Part shown: one piece after another, positions 8,988-17,910 of the stretch | Position numbering within the stretch: position 1 is the first letter of the stretch | How the letters are laid out: every line of letters begins with the position of its first letter | NCBI GenBank assembly: GCA_019930625.1 | Contig: CP082844.1 | Span: forward strand, 4,960,001 to 5,024,000 | DNA from: Nocardia asteroides | Lineage (GTDB): Bacteria > Actinomycetota > Actinomycetes > Mycobacteriales > Mycobacteriaceae | DNA: 64,000 bases | Direction: 5' to 3' | The notes under the pieces: model-generated | Seen by the model: only the letters and a program-made list of their open reading frames with translations | Databases searched by the model: none | Told to the model about the DNA's origin: nothing | Translations under genes and position numbers: made by a program

Positions 8988-9591
8988 GAGCGCCACGAGG
9001 CGTTCCTGAACCCTGCGGTGTGGAAGGACACCGCCACCGATCGGTCGCTGTCGATCGGTTGAAGCTGAGGACAGTTCGCGCCGTGGGATGACGGTGCGGA
9101 CGGGAAGCGGTCCTGACAACGACGAGGCGGGCCAGCATTGCCAGATGGTCCGGGCTCGGCAAGCGAGACGGAAAGGCGTACGTGAGGAACCAGCGGCTGA
9201 ACGCCCCTCGAGAGAGCCACCAGCTCGAACCTGGCGGATGTGGGCTGGATAGCAGCGCGCATCCGAACGACGGTGTCGTGCGGAGAACTCCTGGATCGGT
9301 CGATGTCGCTGGTCGGGAGGCCATGGTGAAGGTCTGCGGCGTAACCGTGGCGAGGCTGCAGGGGCATAGCTGGGCGCCGACCCCGTCGAAGGGTTCGGGA
9401 GTGAACGTGGGAACCACCTCGGCGGTCCCTGACTTGGGCGGCCGCCAGCCGCCCGGTGGGAAGGCTCATCGCCGGCCGATGCTGTCGGGGTGGGGCGGAG
9501 GACCCGTAGTAGTCCGGGGCCGGGAAAGCCGGTCACATGGCGAAGGGGTCCAGTGTGTTCGCAGCGTCGACGCATCATGGGGAGGCCACTG

Positions 9592-11043
9592 GTGAATACC
9601 GGTGATCCGGGAATCGTTTTCGCCGAGGCGGAGTTCCGGGTACTCAGGATGCAGAAGAAGCTGCACCGATGGGCGGTGGCCGATCCCGGTCGCCGTTTCG
9701 ATGATCTCGCCAACCTCGTCTATGACCCGGCGTTCCTGCTGGTGGGATGGGCGGGGGTGCGGGGCAACAAGGGAGCACGAACCGCCGGAGTCGATGGGAT
9801 CGCGCCGCGATCGGTCGATTCCGGTGCCGAGGAACTGCTGGCGAGTCTTCGAAACGATTTGAAGGCGAACCGGTTTGTTCCGCAGCGGGTGCGGGAGAAG
9901 GCAATTCCCAAGGCGTCGGGCAAGATTCGGCGTCTCGGGATTCCGACGACCGCGGACCGGGTCGTGCAGGCCGCGTTGAAATTGGTGCTCGAGCCGATAT
10001 TCGAGGCGGATTTTCAGCCGTGTTCCTACGGTTTCCGCCCGAGACGCCGGGCGCAGGACGCGATCGCTGAGATCCATTACCTCAGTTCACCTCCCCGCGA
10101 TTACGAGTGGGTGTTCGAGGCCGATATCACGGCGTGTTTCGATGAGATCGACCACACCGCACTGATGGAGCGGGTGCGCCGACGCGTCGGGGACAAACGC
10201 GTGCTGGGCTGGGTGAAGGCGTTCCTGCGGGCCGGGATCCTGACCGAACAGGGCCTGAACAGGGAAACGATCACCGGCACACCCCAGGGCGGAATCCTCT
10301 CACCGCTGCTGGCCAACATTGCCCTGTCGGTGTTGGACGAGGACTTCGCGGTCCGATGGGCCGCGCTCGGACCTGAATGGACACGCGCCAAACGTCGTCG
10401 CGCCGGGGAACCGGTCATGAAACTCGTCCGCTATGCCGACGACTTCGTGATCATGATCGCCGGGAAACGCGATGACGCCGAAGCGCTGTGGGATGAAGTC
10501 GGCGCGGTGCTCGCCCCGATGGGTTTGCGCCTGTCGCAAGAGAAAACGAGGGTCTGCCACATCGACGAGGGGTTCGACTTCCTGGGCTGGCGCATCCAGC
10601 GCCGCGCCTGGCGAAGCCGGACCGGCAAGCGGGCTGTCTACACCTATCCGTCGAAGAAGGCGCTGTCCTGCATCATCGGCAAGGTGCGAATGGTGACTCG
10701 CCGCAAGAGAAATCCAACGCTCGCAGACTTGCTGCGCTGGCTGAACCCGGTGCTGCGAGGCTGGTGCAACTACTTCCGTCACGGAGTGCCGTGGCGGACC
10801 TTCGGCTACATCGATCACTACGCCGTTTGGCGGATCATCGGCTGGCTCCGCAAACGACACCACGGACTGAACATGCACACCCTGATACGGCGTTACCTGC
10901 CCAGTTGGCGGATCAGCGCCGGAGGAATCGATATGTTTCGGCCGGAATCGGTCGTCATCGAACGATATCGCTACCGGGGCACCAAGATTCCCACACCATC
11001 ATCGAGCGCACCGACAACCGGATCGCCCGCACCAGCGGCATGA
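9592..11043 (+). CDS. ltrA: Group II intron reverse transcriptase/maturase
   Basis: A 483-residue intron-encoded protein. Reverse transcriptase blocks appear in order: KIRRLGIPTTADRVVQ (RT1), FEADITACFDEIDH (RT3 with catalytic Asp), GTPQGGILSPLLANI (RT4) and VRYADDFVIM (RT5, the YADD box). The thumb/X maturase part follows with LNPVLRGWCNYFRHG. No HNH endonuclease domain is evident at the C-terminus (it ends shortly after RYRGTKIPTP), so mobility would rely on RT and splicing activities only. The start is GTG at 9592 preceded by GGGGAGG with six-base spacing. ATG at 9577 or 9490 would extend it. The protein assists splicing and retrohoming of its own intron. Confidence 0.92.
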   Translation: MNTGDPGIVFAEAEFRVLRMQKKLHRWAVADPGRRFDDLANLVYDPAFLLVGWAGVRGNKGARTAGVDGIAPRSVDSGAEELLASLRNDLKANRFVPQRVREKAIPKASGKIRRLGIPTTADRVVQAALKLVLEPIFEADFQPCSYGFRPRRRAQDAIAEIHYLSSPPRDYEWVFEADITACFDEIDHTALMERVRRRVGDKRVLGWVKAFLRAGILTEQGLNRETITGTPQGGILSPLLANIALSVLDEDFAVRWAALGPEWTRAKRRRAGEPVMKLVRYADDFVIMIAGKRDDAEALWDEVGAVLAPMGLRLSQEKTRVCHIDEGFDFLGWRIQRRAWRSRTGKRAVYTYPSKKALSCIIGKVRMVTRRKRNPTLADLLRWLNPVLRGWCNYFRHGVPWRTFGYIDHYAVWRIIGWLRKRHHGLNMHTLIRRYLPSWRISAGGIDMFRPESVVIERYRYRGTKIPTPSSSAPTTGSPAPAA

Positions 11044-11052
11044 ACACATGGA

Positions 11053-11091
11053 GAGCCGGATGCGTCGACGAGGCGCACGTCCGGTTCGGAG
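11053..11091 (+). ncRNA. Group II intron domain V hairpin
   Basis: The segment begins GAGCCGGATGCGTC and returns with GGCGCACGTCCGGTTC. It folds into the two-part domain V stem with the AGC triad near its 5' side, a two-base CG bulge on the 3' strand and a GACGA terminal loop. The stem of domain VI follows (about 11092-11145, CGGGCCGCAG pairing with CTGCGGTCCG). Domain V is the catalytic core of group II ribozymes, and its presence right after the maturase gene confirms the intron call. Confidence 0.8.
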
Positions 11092-11151
11092 GGCGGGCCG
11101 CAGAAACCCACCGGTTGAGAGACCGGCAGGGCGCTGCGGTCCGACCCCTAC

Positions 11152-11620
11152 ACCGAACATCGCATGAGTGAGGGCAAGCTCTACATCTGCGCTGTCGAAG
11201 ACGTCTACTCGGGTCGGATCGTGGGCTATTGCATCGACTCGCGCATGAAATCACGGCTCGCGGTCACCGCATTGCACAATGCCGTCGCCCGCCGTGGCGA
11301 GGTGGCCGGCTGCATCGTCCACACCGACCACGGCAGCCGATTTCGTTCCAAGCTTTTCATCCACGAGATTCCGGATGGCCGGGTCGATGGGCAGGGTCGC
11401 AGCCGCGGACGACAACGCCGCGATGGAGAGCTTCTTCAGCCTGCTGCAACGCAACGTCCTGGACCGGCATCAGTGGACCAACCGTGAACAACTCCGGATC
11501 GCGATCGTGACTTGGATCCAACGCACCTACCACCGGCGCCGACGCCAAACCCGACTCAGACGTTTGACCCCGATCGAATACGAAGCGATCATGACCCCAG
11601 CAGCCCGACAGGCTGCATAA
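11152..11620 (+). pseudogene. IS3-family OrfB transposase, 3' exon with frameshift
   Basis: The continuation of the transposase after the intron: SEGKLYICAVEDVYSGRIVGY, CIVHTDHGSRFRS (second catalytic Asp), then a shift of frame near 11365. The other frame carries MAGSMGRVAAADDNAAMESF (catalytic Glu in AAMESFF) and ends TPIEYEAIM...QAA at 11620. The shift looks like loss of a few bases between the FIHE and RFRMAG parts, where intact relatives have about three more residues. So even a spliced transcript would not give a working enzyme. The remaining 170 bases to the next gene are the right end of the IS and spacer. Confidence 0.85.
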
Positions 11621-11794
11621 CGCCTGTCACCTCATCGTGCAGCAGCCCGAACCGGGGAACAAACACATTCGCTCGCCCGGGACGGACGGCGGTGCGGTAT
11701 AGCGGTGGTGGCCGACGGATGCGTCGCTCCTCGGCGTTTCGTCGACGGTTTCCGGTTGGGTCGGCGGTGCGAGCGTGATCGCTGCGGGTTTGTG

Positions 11795-12307
11795 TCATGA
11801 TCGTTCGCTGTCGGTCTGTGTCGCGTTCAGGTGGGTCCGCAGCCGCCGGTGCCGGTGGCGGAACAAGAACGTCAGGGTAGCCTGCAGGGCTGCGCCCCAG
11901 TAGGGAAGCAGCCCGAGGGGTGCGCGCGGGACGAAGGACACGGAGTCGGTGATCTCGGTGCTGTTGCCGGAGGGACGTAGGGTGCGTTCGTGCACCCAGA
12001 CACTCATCGACATCATGGTCGATTCCTCGCGGAACCGTGTTCCGGGATCGATCTCGGCGACGGTGATGTTGTCGAAGTCGATGGGGAGCCATCCGTATAG
12101 CAGGAGGACGCTGCGTCCCAGTCGAGTTCCGGGTGCTACGTCGTCGATAGTGCGGTCTCGGAACGTCCTGGGCACGGTCATCTTCAGATAGGGCCGCAGT
12201 TCGGCGTTGATGCCCTCGGGCGAGGTAATCGTGGCCCAGACCTGTTCGATGGGCACATCGACGGTGCTAACCATCTCGATGTGCCGGGTTCTCCGTTTGC
12301 GTGTCAT
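11795..12307 (-). CDS. SRPBCC-fold (polyketide cyclase/START-like) protein
   Basis: A 170-residue protein with the pattern of the SRPBCC ligand-binding superfamily. It has an N-terminal strand (HIEMVSTVDVPIEQVWATI), a central region on surface-exposed strands (LGRSVLLLYGWLP, PGTRFREEST), and a late helix near ALQATLTFLFRHRHRRL. Such proteins bind hydrophobic ligands or act as cyclases/aromatases; no specific role can be given here. The ATG at 12307 follows an AGAAAGG-type site. It is isolated, flanked by IS debris and a 530-base gap. Confidence 0.65.
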   Translation of the reverse strand: MTRKRRTRHIEMVSTVDVPIEQVWATITSPEGINAELRPYLKMTVPRTFRDRTIDDVAPGTRLGRSVLLLYGWLPIDFDNITVAEIDPGTRFREESTMMSMSVWVHERTLRPSGNSTEITDSVSFVPRAPLGLLPYWGAALQATLTFLFRHRHRRLRTHLNATQTDSERS

Positions 12308-12841
12308 CGGCTTGCCCTACCTTTCTGGGTGTGGGCCTGGTCCGGTCATTCGTAGTATCGGTGGGCCCCAGGGGTTCTGGGTATGGCTAGACGCCGTCGG
12401 CAAGGCTCAAAGGACCTGGCCGCCTAGAACTCTGCGACGACACGACATACGCGAGTTGATCGCTGCTATAGGACAACGTCGGCGAGGTCGTCCGCGGGTG
12501 ATGCAGCAACCGCCAGCAAGGGGCAGAAGGGTTGGCACAGCGGGGATTAGGGCTTTTCTGGTCCGGAGAACACGATTTCGTCGCTACCGGGCGCTTGCGC
12601 TCGACAGCAACCGGCTGCCCGGCTGGTCCGGACTCCCCGGTGCACCGCCGGCTCTGGGCACGATGACCTTCGGCACCGAGGGGCTGGGTGCGACCTGCGA
12701 TGAACCCTGATGGCTCGCTACCCGACGCCTTGATCGGGATGAATGCGGCTGATTTCTTACCACGGTAAGTGGGACAGAGCCAATATCTGGACAGGCACCA
12801 TGTCGCCGAAGTCGTCTCCTCCCTCCGGTGTATCGCGGATA
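12308..12841. other. Gap without recognisable genes
   Basis: About 530 bases between the SRPBCC protein and the end of the ABC transporter operon. ORFs on both strands lack ribosome binding sites and recognisable motifs. I see no gene, repeat or RNA that I can support. Confidence 0.4.
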
Positions 12842-14569
12842 TCACGGGCGGATACTCCACTCGGCTGATGCGTGGCGCTCGCGCCAGAAGTCGGCGAAAC
12901 GGCCGCCGGCTCGTAGGAGCGTGGCGTGAGTCCCAGTCTCAGCCAGTCGTCCGTCGTCGAGGAAGAGGATTTGATCGGCGTGCTGGATAGTGGCGATTTT
13001 GTGGGCGATGATGACGACGGTTCGGCCTGCCGCCACGAGTTCGCTGATCCCAGCGCTGATAGCGGCCTCGTTCTCGGGGTCGAGCGCGGCGGTGGCTTCA
13101 TCGAAGAGCACGATGGGCGAATCCTTGAGCAGAGCACGAGCAATCGCGACCCGCTGGCGTTCCCCGCCGGAGAGCGCGATACCGCCTTCGCCGGTACGGG
13201 CCTGCCAGCCTTCGGGGAGCCGTTCGATGATTTCATCGAGTCTGGCGGCGGCCGCGGCCCGGTGGAGTTGTGCCTCGTCGGCGTCCGGGGCGGCGATAGT
13301 CAGGTTGTCCTCGATGGTGCCGTCGAATAGGTAGGTGTCCTGGAAGACGACCGCCAGAGTGCGCATCAGATCGGGCGTGGGGATGTCACGAAGGTCGATC
13401 CCGCCGATTTGAATCGAGCCGGAATCGACATCCCAGAAGCGGGCGATGAGTCGGAGCAGGGTGGTCTTGCCCGATCCTGATGGTCCGACGATCGCGGTCA
13501 TGCCTCCAGAGGGGATTGTGACTGTGACGTCATCGATGACACGAGTGTGCTCGTAGCCGAAGCGCACTCGGTTCAAGGTGATGTCGTGCTCAGTGGGAGC
13601 CTGACCGCTCGTAGGCTCGGGAAGAGGCGGCGCATTCAGGATGGTGCCCACGCGTTCGAGGGCCACGTCTGCGACCTGGATCGCGCCGGAGAGGCTGGCG
13701 ATCGCAGCGAGTGGTTCGATGAAACGTGACGCGAGCACGAGCAGCGCGATGGCCTCGGGCACGGCGAGCTCGCCGCGGGTGGCGAGCCAGGCTCCGGTGA
13801 CCACGACAAGGGTGAAGCCGATCTGGACGATCCCGACGTACGCGTATTGCGGCAGTGTGTGTCGGGCGAGCGCGTGGCGGAACGCGCGTCGTTGCTGGTC
13901 GAGAGCCTGCTCCATCGGTGCGAAGCCAGCACTGGCTCTTCCGGTGGCCCGGAGCACCGGCTGGGCTTGGGCGAACTCGATGGCGCGGGCAGCTGCTTCC
14001 TCAGAAGCCTCGTCCATGCGGTGCTGAGTGTCGCGGATGATCGGAGCCGACCAGCGCATCACAAATACGGCGGCGGGCACCGCCGCCAGGAAGGCTAGGG
14101 CGATCCGCCAATCCACGAAAAACACGCCGACGACGACCGTGGCCGGAGTGGCGATCGCCGCAATCCGCTCAGGCCAGACGTGGGAAACGATGCTCGCCGC
14201 CGAGGGGGTGTTCTGGGCCACGGCGCGCGCGATGCGCCCCGGTGTCTGATTCACATACCAACCCAGCGGGAGTCGCCCGAGGTGCTCGCCAAGACTATGT
14301 TGCAGGTCGCGCATAATACGGTTGGCGGTCGGATATCCCACAGCGTGGCCCCACCACACACTCGCAAGATAGGCGACCCCGACGACGGCGATCCCGAACA
14401 ACCACCAGTGCACATCTCCAATGCGAATCGGGTCCGACAACAGCTCGCGCAGCAACGGCAGGAGCATGACGAGCACGAGGCCCTGAAGGACGCCGGAGAG
14501 TATGTAGCGCAGGGCGAGCGCATTGATCATGCCGCGGTGCGGCCAAATCTGGAGGATGCGGCGGATCAT
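12842..14569 (-). CDS. ABC half-transporter (fused TMD-NBD), second of pair
   Basis: A 575-residue type I ABC protein with an N-terminal membrane domain (about residues 1-310, six hydrophobic helices) and a C-terminal ATPase. The ATPase has Walker A GPSGSGKTTLLRL, signature LSGGERQRVAIARAL, Walker B IVLFDEATAALD and the H-loop IIAHK. The start is ATG at 14569, overlapping the upstream stop by four bases (ATGA), with AAGGACGAG ahead. It must heterodimerise with the adjacent half-transporter. The pair, with a TetR gene and a nearby MFS permease, resembles YbtPQ/IrtAB-type siderophore transport sets. Multidrug export is the alternative. Confidence 0.88.
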   Translation of the reverse strand: MIRRILQIWPHRGMINALALRYILSGVLQGLVLVMLLPLLRELLSDPIRIGDVHWWLFGIAVVGVAYLASVWWGHAVGYPTANRIMRDLQHSLGEHLGRLPLGWYVNQTPGRIARAVAQNTPSAASIVSHVWPERIAAIATPATVVVGVFFVDWRIALAFLAAVPAAVFVMRWSAPIIRDTQHRMDEASEEAAARAIEFAQAQPVLRATGRASAGFAPMEQALDQQRRAFRHALARHTLPQYAYVGIVQIGFTLVVVTGAWLATRGELAVPEAIALLVLASRFIEPLAAIASLSGAIQVADVALERVGTILNAPPLPEPTSGQAPTEHDITLNRVRFGYEHTRVIDDVTVTIPSGGMTAIVGPSGSGKTTLLRLIARFWDVDSGSIQIGGIDLRDIPTPDLMRTLAVVFQDTYLFDGTIEDNLTIAAPDADEAQLHRAAAAARLDEIIERLPEGWQARTGEGGIALSGGERQRVAIARALLKDSPIVLFDEATAALDPENEAAISAGISELVAAGRTVVIIAHKIATIQHADQILFLDDGRLAETGTHATLLRAGGRFADFWRERHASAEWSIRP

Positions 14570-16380
14570 CGGGACTCGTCCTTCCCTCGCGGGGCCGTGA
14601 CTTGAGGGGTCTGGTTCTGCGCTGTCCACATGGCCCGGTAACGGCCACCGGCGGAGAGCAATTCGTCATGGGTGCCGCGTTCGACCACTCGTCCGGCGTC
14701 GAGGACGACGATCTGATCGGCGTGCTGGATCGTGTACAACCGATGCGCGACCACGACCACAGTGCGTCCGCGGGCCAATCTGCCTAGAGCTTCCTGGACG
14801 GCGCGTTCGTTCTCGGGATCGACATATGCGGTCGCTTCGTCCAACAGCACGATTGGGGCGTCTTGAAGGATGGCGCGAGCGATGGTGATCCGCTGCCGCT
14901 GCCCGCCAGAGAGCACGCCGCCACGACCGGCGATCACAGTGTCGTACCCCTCAGGCAGCGCCAGAATCGTCTCGTGCATCTGGGCGGCACGAGCAGCCGC
15001 CTCGACCTCGGCGTCGCTTGCGCCGGGACGTCCCAGACGGATGTTCTCCCGTATCGTGTCGCGCAACAGCACGATATCCTGGAACACGATGGCAATGCGG
15101 GCCAGCAACTTTTCCTGCTGGATGTCGCGCACATCGACACCGCCGATGGTTACTGATCCAGCACCAACATCGAAAAATCTGGGGATAAGCCTGCTGAGAG
15201 TGGTCTTGCCGGAGCCGGATGGTCCCACGACAGCGGTAACGGTACCTTGTCGGCAGAGGAGGTCCACCGACTGCAGCACGGGCTTTTCGGCGGTGTAGCC
15301 GAAGGTCACCGCGTCGAATCGAATGCTGTACGTCCTTGGGGTCTGCGGTGCGTCGGGCTCGGGAAGTACTGGCTGGTCGAGCACGTTGCGCAGGTGCTCT
15401 GCGGCGACACGAGCCTTACGGAGCTGTTGGGTGCCTTGGGCGATCGTCATGTACGGCGTGGGCAGGCTGACGCCGACGAGCAAGAAGGGCAGCAGGTCCA
15501 CCGGGTCGAGCCAGCCGGCCGCGACGAATCCGGTCCCCGCTCCTGCCACAACTAACAGTACCGAGGCGGGCGAAAGGAGCAGGAGCGTGACGAACATCGC
15601 CCGCCCTGCCTCAGCGGTCCAGGCAGCGAGGGTATCGCAGAACCGGTCGATGCCCTCGGACAGACGGCGATAGGTCCGCCCGGCGCCGCCGTAGGCCTTC
15701 ACGACCTGGATGCCGTCTACGTACTCGATGGTCGCGTTGTTCAATTCGACCTGGGCGGCAGTCAGCTCGGCCATACGCGCAGGCATGGTCCGGTGCGCAG
15801 CTCCCATGGCGAAGGACGCCAGGGGAAGCACCGCCAGGGTGGCCAGGGTCATTCGCCAGTCCGTCGCCGTGAGATAAACCAGTGCGACGATCGGGAGCCC
15901 GATCGCGCTGGCAAGGTCGAGGACCGCGTGGGCGACCATGTGGTGCATGTCCTCGATGTCGTCCTCCATCGCCTTCTTCAGCTCGCCCGAACCACGTCCG
16001 GTGAACCAACCCAACGGAAGCACGGCCGCATGCCGCGCCAGCCGAGCGCGGAGAGAGCGCTGCAAGTCGGCATCGGCGTAATGCGTCACCAGATTCGCCA
16101 CCACCATCAGCAGCAACCGCCCCGCAGCGCCGACGACACCGACCCACACCCACATCCACACGACGTCGGCCTGCTGTGCAGACGTCAACTCACGACCTAT
16201 TTCGGCCACGGCCACGTAGGGAAGCAGGCCGAGCATCGAGCTGACGAAAGCTAGACCCGCCCCTAGATACAGCTGCCGGCGAACCGGGCGCAGCAGGTCG
16301 CGCACTGCGGACCGCAGGGGCCGGTCGAGCTCGTCGACTTTGTCGTCCGACACATCCGCACCTGTAACCAGCAAAGTCAT
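14566..16380 (-). CDS. ABC half-transporter (fused TMD-NBD), first of pair
   Basis: A 604-residue partner of the downstream transporter. The membrane domain spans about residues 35-310. The ATPase follows with GPSGSGKTTLSRL, LSGGQRQRITIARAI, IVLLDEATAYVD and VVAHR. The start is the ATG at 16380, 17 codons inside the longest frame, because GGAGG lies at the right distance upstream. Walker B Glu and H-loop His are present in both partners, so both ATP sites look catalytic. Just upstream (16394-16414) is an inverted repeat that recurs before the MFS gene at 17911, which points to joint control by the divergent TetR. Confidence 0.9.
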   Translation of the reverse strand: MTLLVTGADVSDDKVDELDRPLRSAVRDLLRPVRRQLYLGAGLAFVSSMLGLLPYVAVAEIGRELTSAQQADVVWMWVWVGVVGAAGRLLLMVVANLVTHYADADLQRSLRARLARHAAVLPLGWFTGRGSGELKKAMEDDIEDMHHMVAHAVLDLASAIGLPIVALVYLTATDWRMTLATLAVLPLASFAMGAAHRTMPARMAELTAAQVELNNATIEYVDGIQVVKAYGGAGRTYRRLSEGIDRFCDTLAAWTAEAGRAMFVTLLLLSPASVLLVVAGAGTGFVAAGWLDPVDLLPFLLVGVSLPTPYMTIAQGTQQLRKARVAAEHLRNVLDQPVLPEPDAPQTPRTYSIRFDAVTFGYTAEKPVLQSVDLLCRQGTVTAVVGPSGSGKTTLSRLIPRFFDVGAGSVTIGGVDVRDIQQEKLLARIAIVFQDIVLLRDTIRENIRLGRPGASDAEVEAAARAAQMHETILALPEGYDTVIAGRGGVLSGGQRQRITIARAILQDAPIVLLDEATAYVDPENERAVQEALGRLARGRTVVVVAHRLYTIQHADQIVVLDAGRVVERGTHDELLSAGGRYRAMWTAQNQTPQVTAPRGKDESR

Positions 16381-16393
16381 CAACTGCCTCCAA

Positions 16394-16414
16394 ATCGACT
16401 GACCGTCAGTCAAT
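16394..16414 (-). promoter_or_regulatory. Predicted TetR operator, ABC operon
   Basis: On the - strand this site reads TTGACTGACGGTCAGTCGAT, with a perfect GACTGAC-N-GTCAGTC core. It lies 14 bases before the ABC start and 52 bases before the divergent tetR start. A near-identical copy (one base different) sits at 17873-17893 before the MFS gene. The duplicate makes it the likely binding site of the TetR protein encoded at 16466. Confidence 0.75.
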
Positions 16415-16465
16415 AACTTACCATATGGCACGATGGGTCAACAGACACCTGACAGGAGGCAATGA

Positions 16466-17062
16466 GTGGGTCGGACCAAACCTGCGGAGCAACGGCGCTC
16501 CGAACTTCTCGACGCCGCGGAGCAACTGCTCGCACAGAAGGGCATCGCCGCGGTAACGGTCGAGGACATCACCCAGGCTGCCGGTGTCTCGAAAGGCACC
16601 TTCTACTCGTACTTCCGAGCCCGCGAGGACGTTCTCGGAGCCCTCCGCGCGCGATACATCGAGACCTTGCTCGATGCGCAGAACGAGGCGATGTCGCTCC
16701 TGCACCCTGATGACTGGGCCGGTCGCATCGAGACATGGCTCGTCGCTGGAATTCGCACCTTCCTGCTCGATCCAGCCAAGCACAACACTTTGTTCCACCT
16801 ACCGCACGGATCGACCGGCGATGATGTCGGTAGCGAGGAGGTCGGATACCGACATGTCGAGCTACTGAGGTCATTGTTGACGGCCGGACGCGACGCTGGA
16901 GGGCTCCGAATTGTGGATCCCGAGTCCACAGCCGTGCTGCTGTACGGCTCGATCCATCACGGTGCCGACTACCTCTTCCACGCCGCGGACCCAGCGCTCA
17001 CCGAGCGGGTCATCGCCGAGGTACGCCGCTGGTGCCGCTCATTCATCCTCCCCGAGCTCTAG
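16466..17062 (+). CDS. TetR-family transcriptional regulator
   Basis: A 198-residue regulator. The N-terminal helix-turn-helix is clear (AEQLLAQKGIAAVTVEDITQ then AAGVSKGTFYSYFRAREDV), followed by a ligand-binding domain with no recognised ligand. The start is GTG at 16466 after AGGAGG. It is divergent from the two ABC half-transporters, and the intergenic palindrome at 16394 is probably its operator. A strong hairpin follows the gene. Expected to repress the ABC operon, itself and the MFS gene at 17911 until a ligand binds. Confidence 0.9.
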   Translation: MGRTKPAEQRRSELLDAAEQLLAQKGIAAVTVEDITQAAGVSKGTFYSYFRAREDVLGALRARYIETLLDAQNEAMSLLHPDDWAGRIETWLVAGIRTFLLDPAKHNTLFHLPHGSTGDDVGSEEVGYRHVELLRSLLTAGRDAGGLRIVDPESTAVLLYGSIHHGADYLFHAADPALTERVIAEVRRWCRSFILPEL

Positions 17063-17080
17063 GGACTGCTTCGGACAGAT

Positions 17081-17107
17081 CCGGGCGGTCTCTTGGAGAC
17101 CGCCCGG
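17081..17107 (+). terminator. Hairpin terminator after tetR
   Basis: A perfect 12-bp stem (CCGGGCGGTCTC pairing with GAGACCGCCCGG) with a three-base loop lies 19 bases after the tetR stop. No long T-run follows, which is common for actinobacterial terminators. Confidence 0.65.
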
Positions 17108-17159
17108 CATGGGCAACCAGCCCCGCCATGGGGCACCGCCTCCTTCGCGAATCGCGGGT

Positions 17160-17310
17160 GCCCGGGCGCCGGTCGGAGATGCGTCCGCCGATGGACAGGC
17201 CGGCGAAGGCGCCGATCCCGAAGAGGGCGAGAATCGCGGGGATCCAGACCGTAGGCATACCGGTGATGTCGGCGAGCATGGCCGCGAGGTAGTTGAACCG
17301 GCGCACACCG
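17160..17310 (-). pseudogene. MFS transporter fragment
   Basis: About 50 codons on the - strand encode NYLAAMLADITGMP and then FAGLSIGGRISDR, the loop 2-3 motif of drug-export MFS proteins (Bcr/CmlA-like). Homology ends on both sides without a start or the remaining membrane helices. This is a short remnant of a larger gene, lying between tetR and an IS481 remnant. Confidence 0.55.
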
Positions 17311-17394
17311 TAGGCAGTGAGTCGCCCTCGTTCGGCGATGTATGAGGCCTGATGTGGTTTCCGGCGGCCGTGTGTGGTCGACGGTAGTACCTGT

Positions 17395-17800
17395 ACTCCG
17401 CTGTCGTCGGCCACACCCCTCGCCTACACCGAACCTATACCGGACGCGAAGGCGGCCACAGCGATCGGGTTCCTGCACCGGGCGAGGACTTGGTTCGCGG
17501 TGCACGGGATCACCCATATCGCGCAGGTGGTCACCGACAATGGCGCGTGCTGTCGCGCAGGCGCGTTCACTCGGTCCTTATTGGGGCGAGACACGAGCGG
17601 ACCGAGACCCTGCACGCCACGGCTCAGTGGGAAAGTGGAGCGCTACAACAGAATTCTGTCCGAAGAGTTCCTCTACGCTCGAACCTGGCCCTCCGAGAGC
17701 AACGCTCGAACGTCCTTAGGGTGCGGAACACGCATTGCAACTACCACCGCCCGCACGGTGCGGCTGGCGGACAGCCGCCGCCGCCATGCACGATCGTCTT
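17395..17800 (+). pseudogene. IS481-family transposase remnant
   Basis: The + strand holds the C-terminal half of an IS481 DDE transposase broken over at least two frames. AATAIGFLHRARTWFAVHG and THIAQVVTDNGAC (second Asp) are in one frame. The GKVERYNRILSEEFLYARTW (catalytic Glu) block follows after a degenerate stretch near 17590, and CNYHRPHGAAGGQPP is in another frame. The N-terminal half and terminal repeats are not visible. It is inactive. Confidence 0.75.
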
Positions 17801-17872
17801 CTCACCAAAGTCATGGCCTCATTCATCAGATCAACCGACATAGCAAGAATCATTCTCGTCTGGCAGAATATC

Positions 17873-17893
17873 ATTGACCGACGGTCAGTCGAT
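17873..17893 (+). promoter_or_regulatory. Predicted TetR operator, MFS gene
   Basis: Reads TTGACCGACGGTCAGTCGAT on the + strand, 20 of 21 bases identical to the site before the ABC operon at 16394. It lies 18 bases upstream of the MFS reading frame, in position to block transcription. Identity over a full palindrome, 1.5 kb and two gene remnants away from the first copy, is strong evidence for a common regulator. Confidence 0.75.
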
Positions 17894-17910
17894 CTCATAG
17901 TCTCGGCTCT

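Larger units (their letters stand above)
8988..11151 (+). mobile_element. Group II intron with maturase ORF, inserted in IS3 transposase
   Basis: About 2.16 kb. The boundaries are set by the interrupted host gene: joining 8987 to 11152 restores the transposase frame across a WCTDI/TEHR junction seen in intact IS3 OrfB proteins. The intron begins GAGCG (consensus GUGYG, one mismatch) and ends CTAC (consensus AY). A reverse transcriptase/maturase is encoded at 9592-11043. A domain V hairpin (11053-11091) and a domain VI stem follow before the 3' end. The leader of about 600 bases before the ORF is the expected size for domains I-III. The intron lies in the sense orientation, so splicing would restore the reading frame at this point. 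Confidence 0.85.

Noticed and set aside
9094..9098. GTGCG as the 5' end of the group II intron
   Set aside because: It fits the GUGYG consensus but lies 107 bases inside the interrupted sequence. The host gene homology stops precisely at 8987 in frame with 11152, which sets the boundary better.
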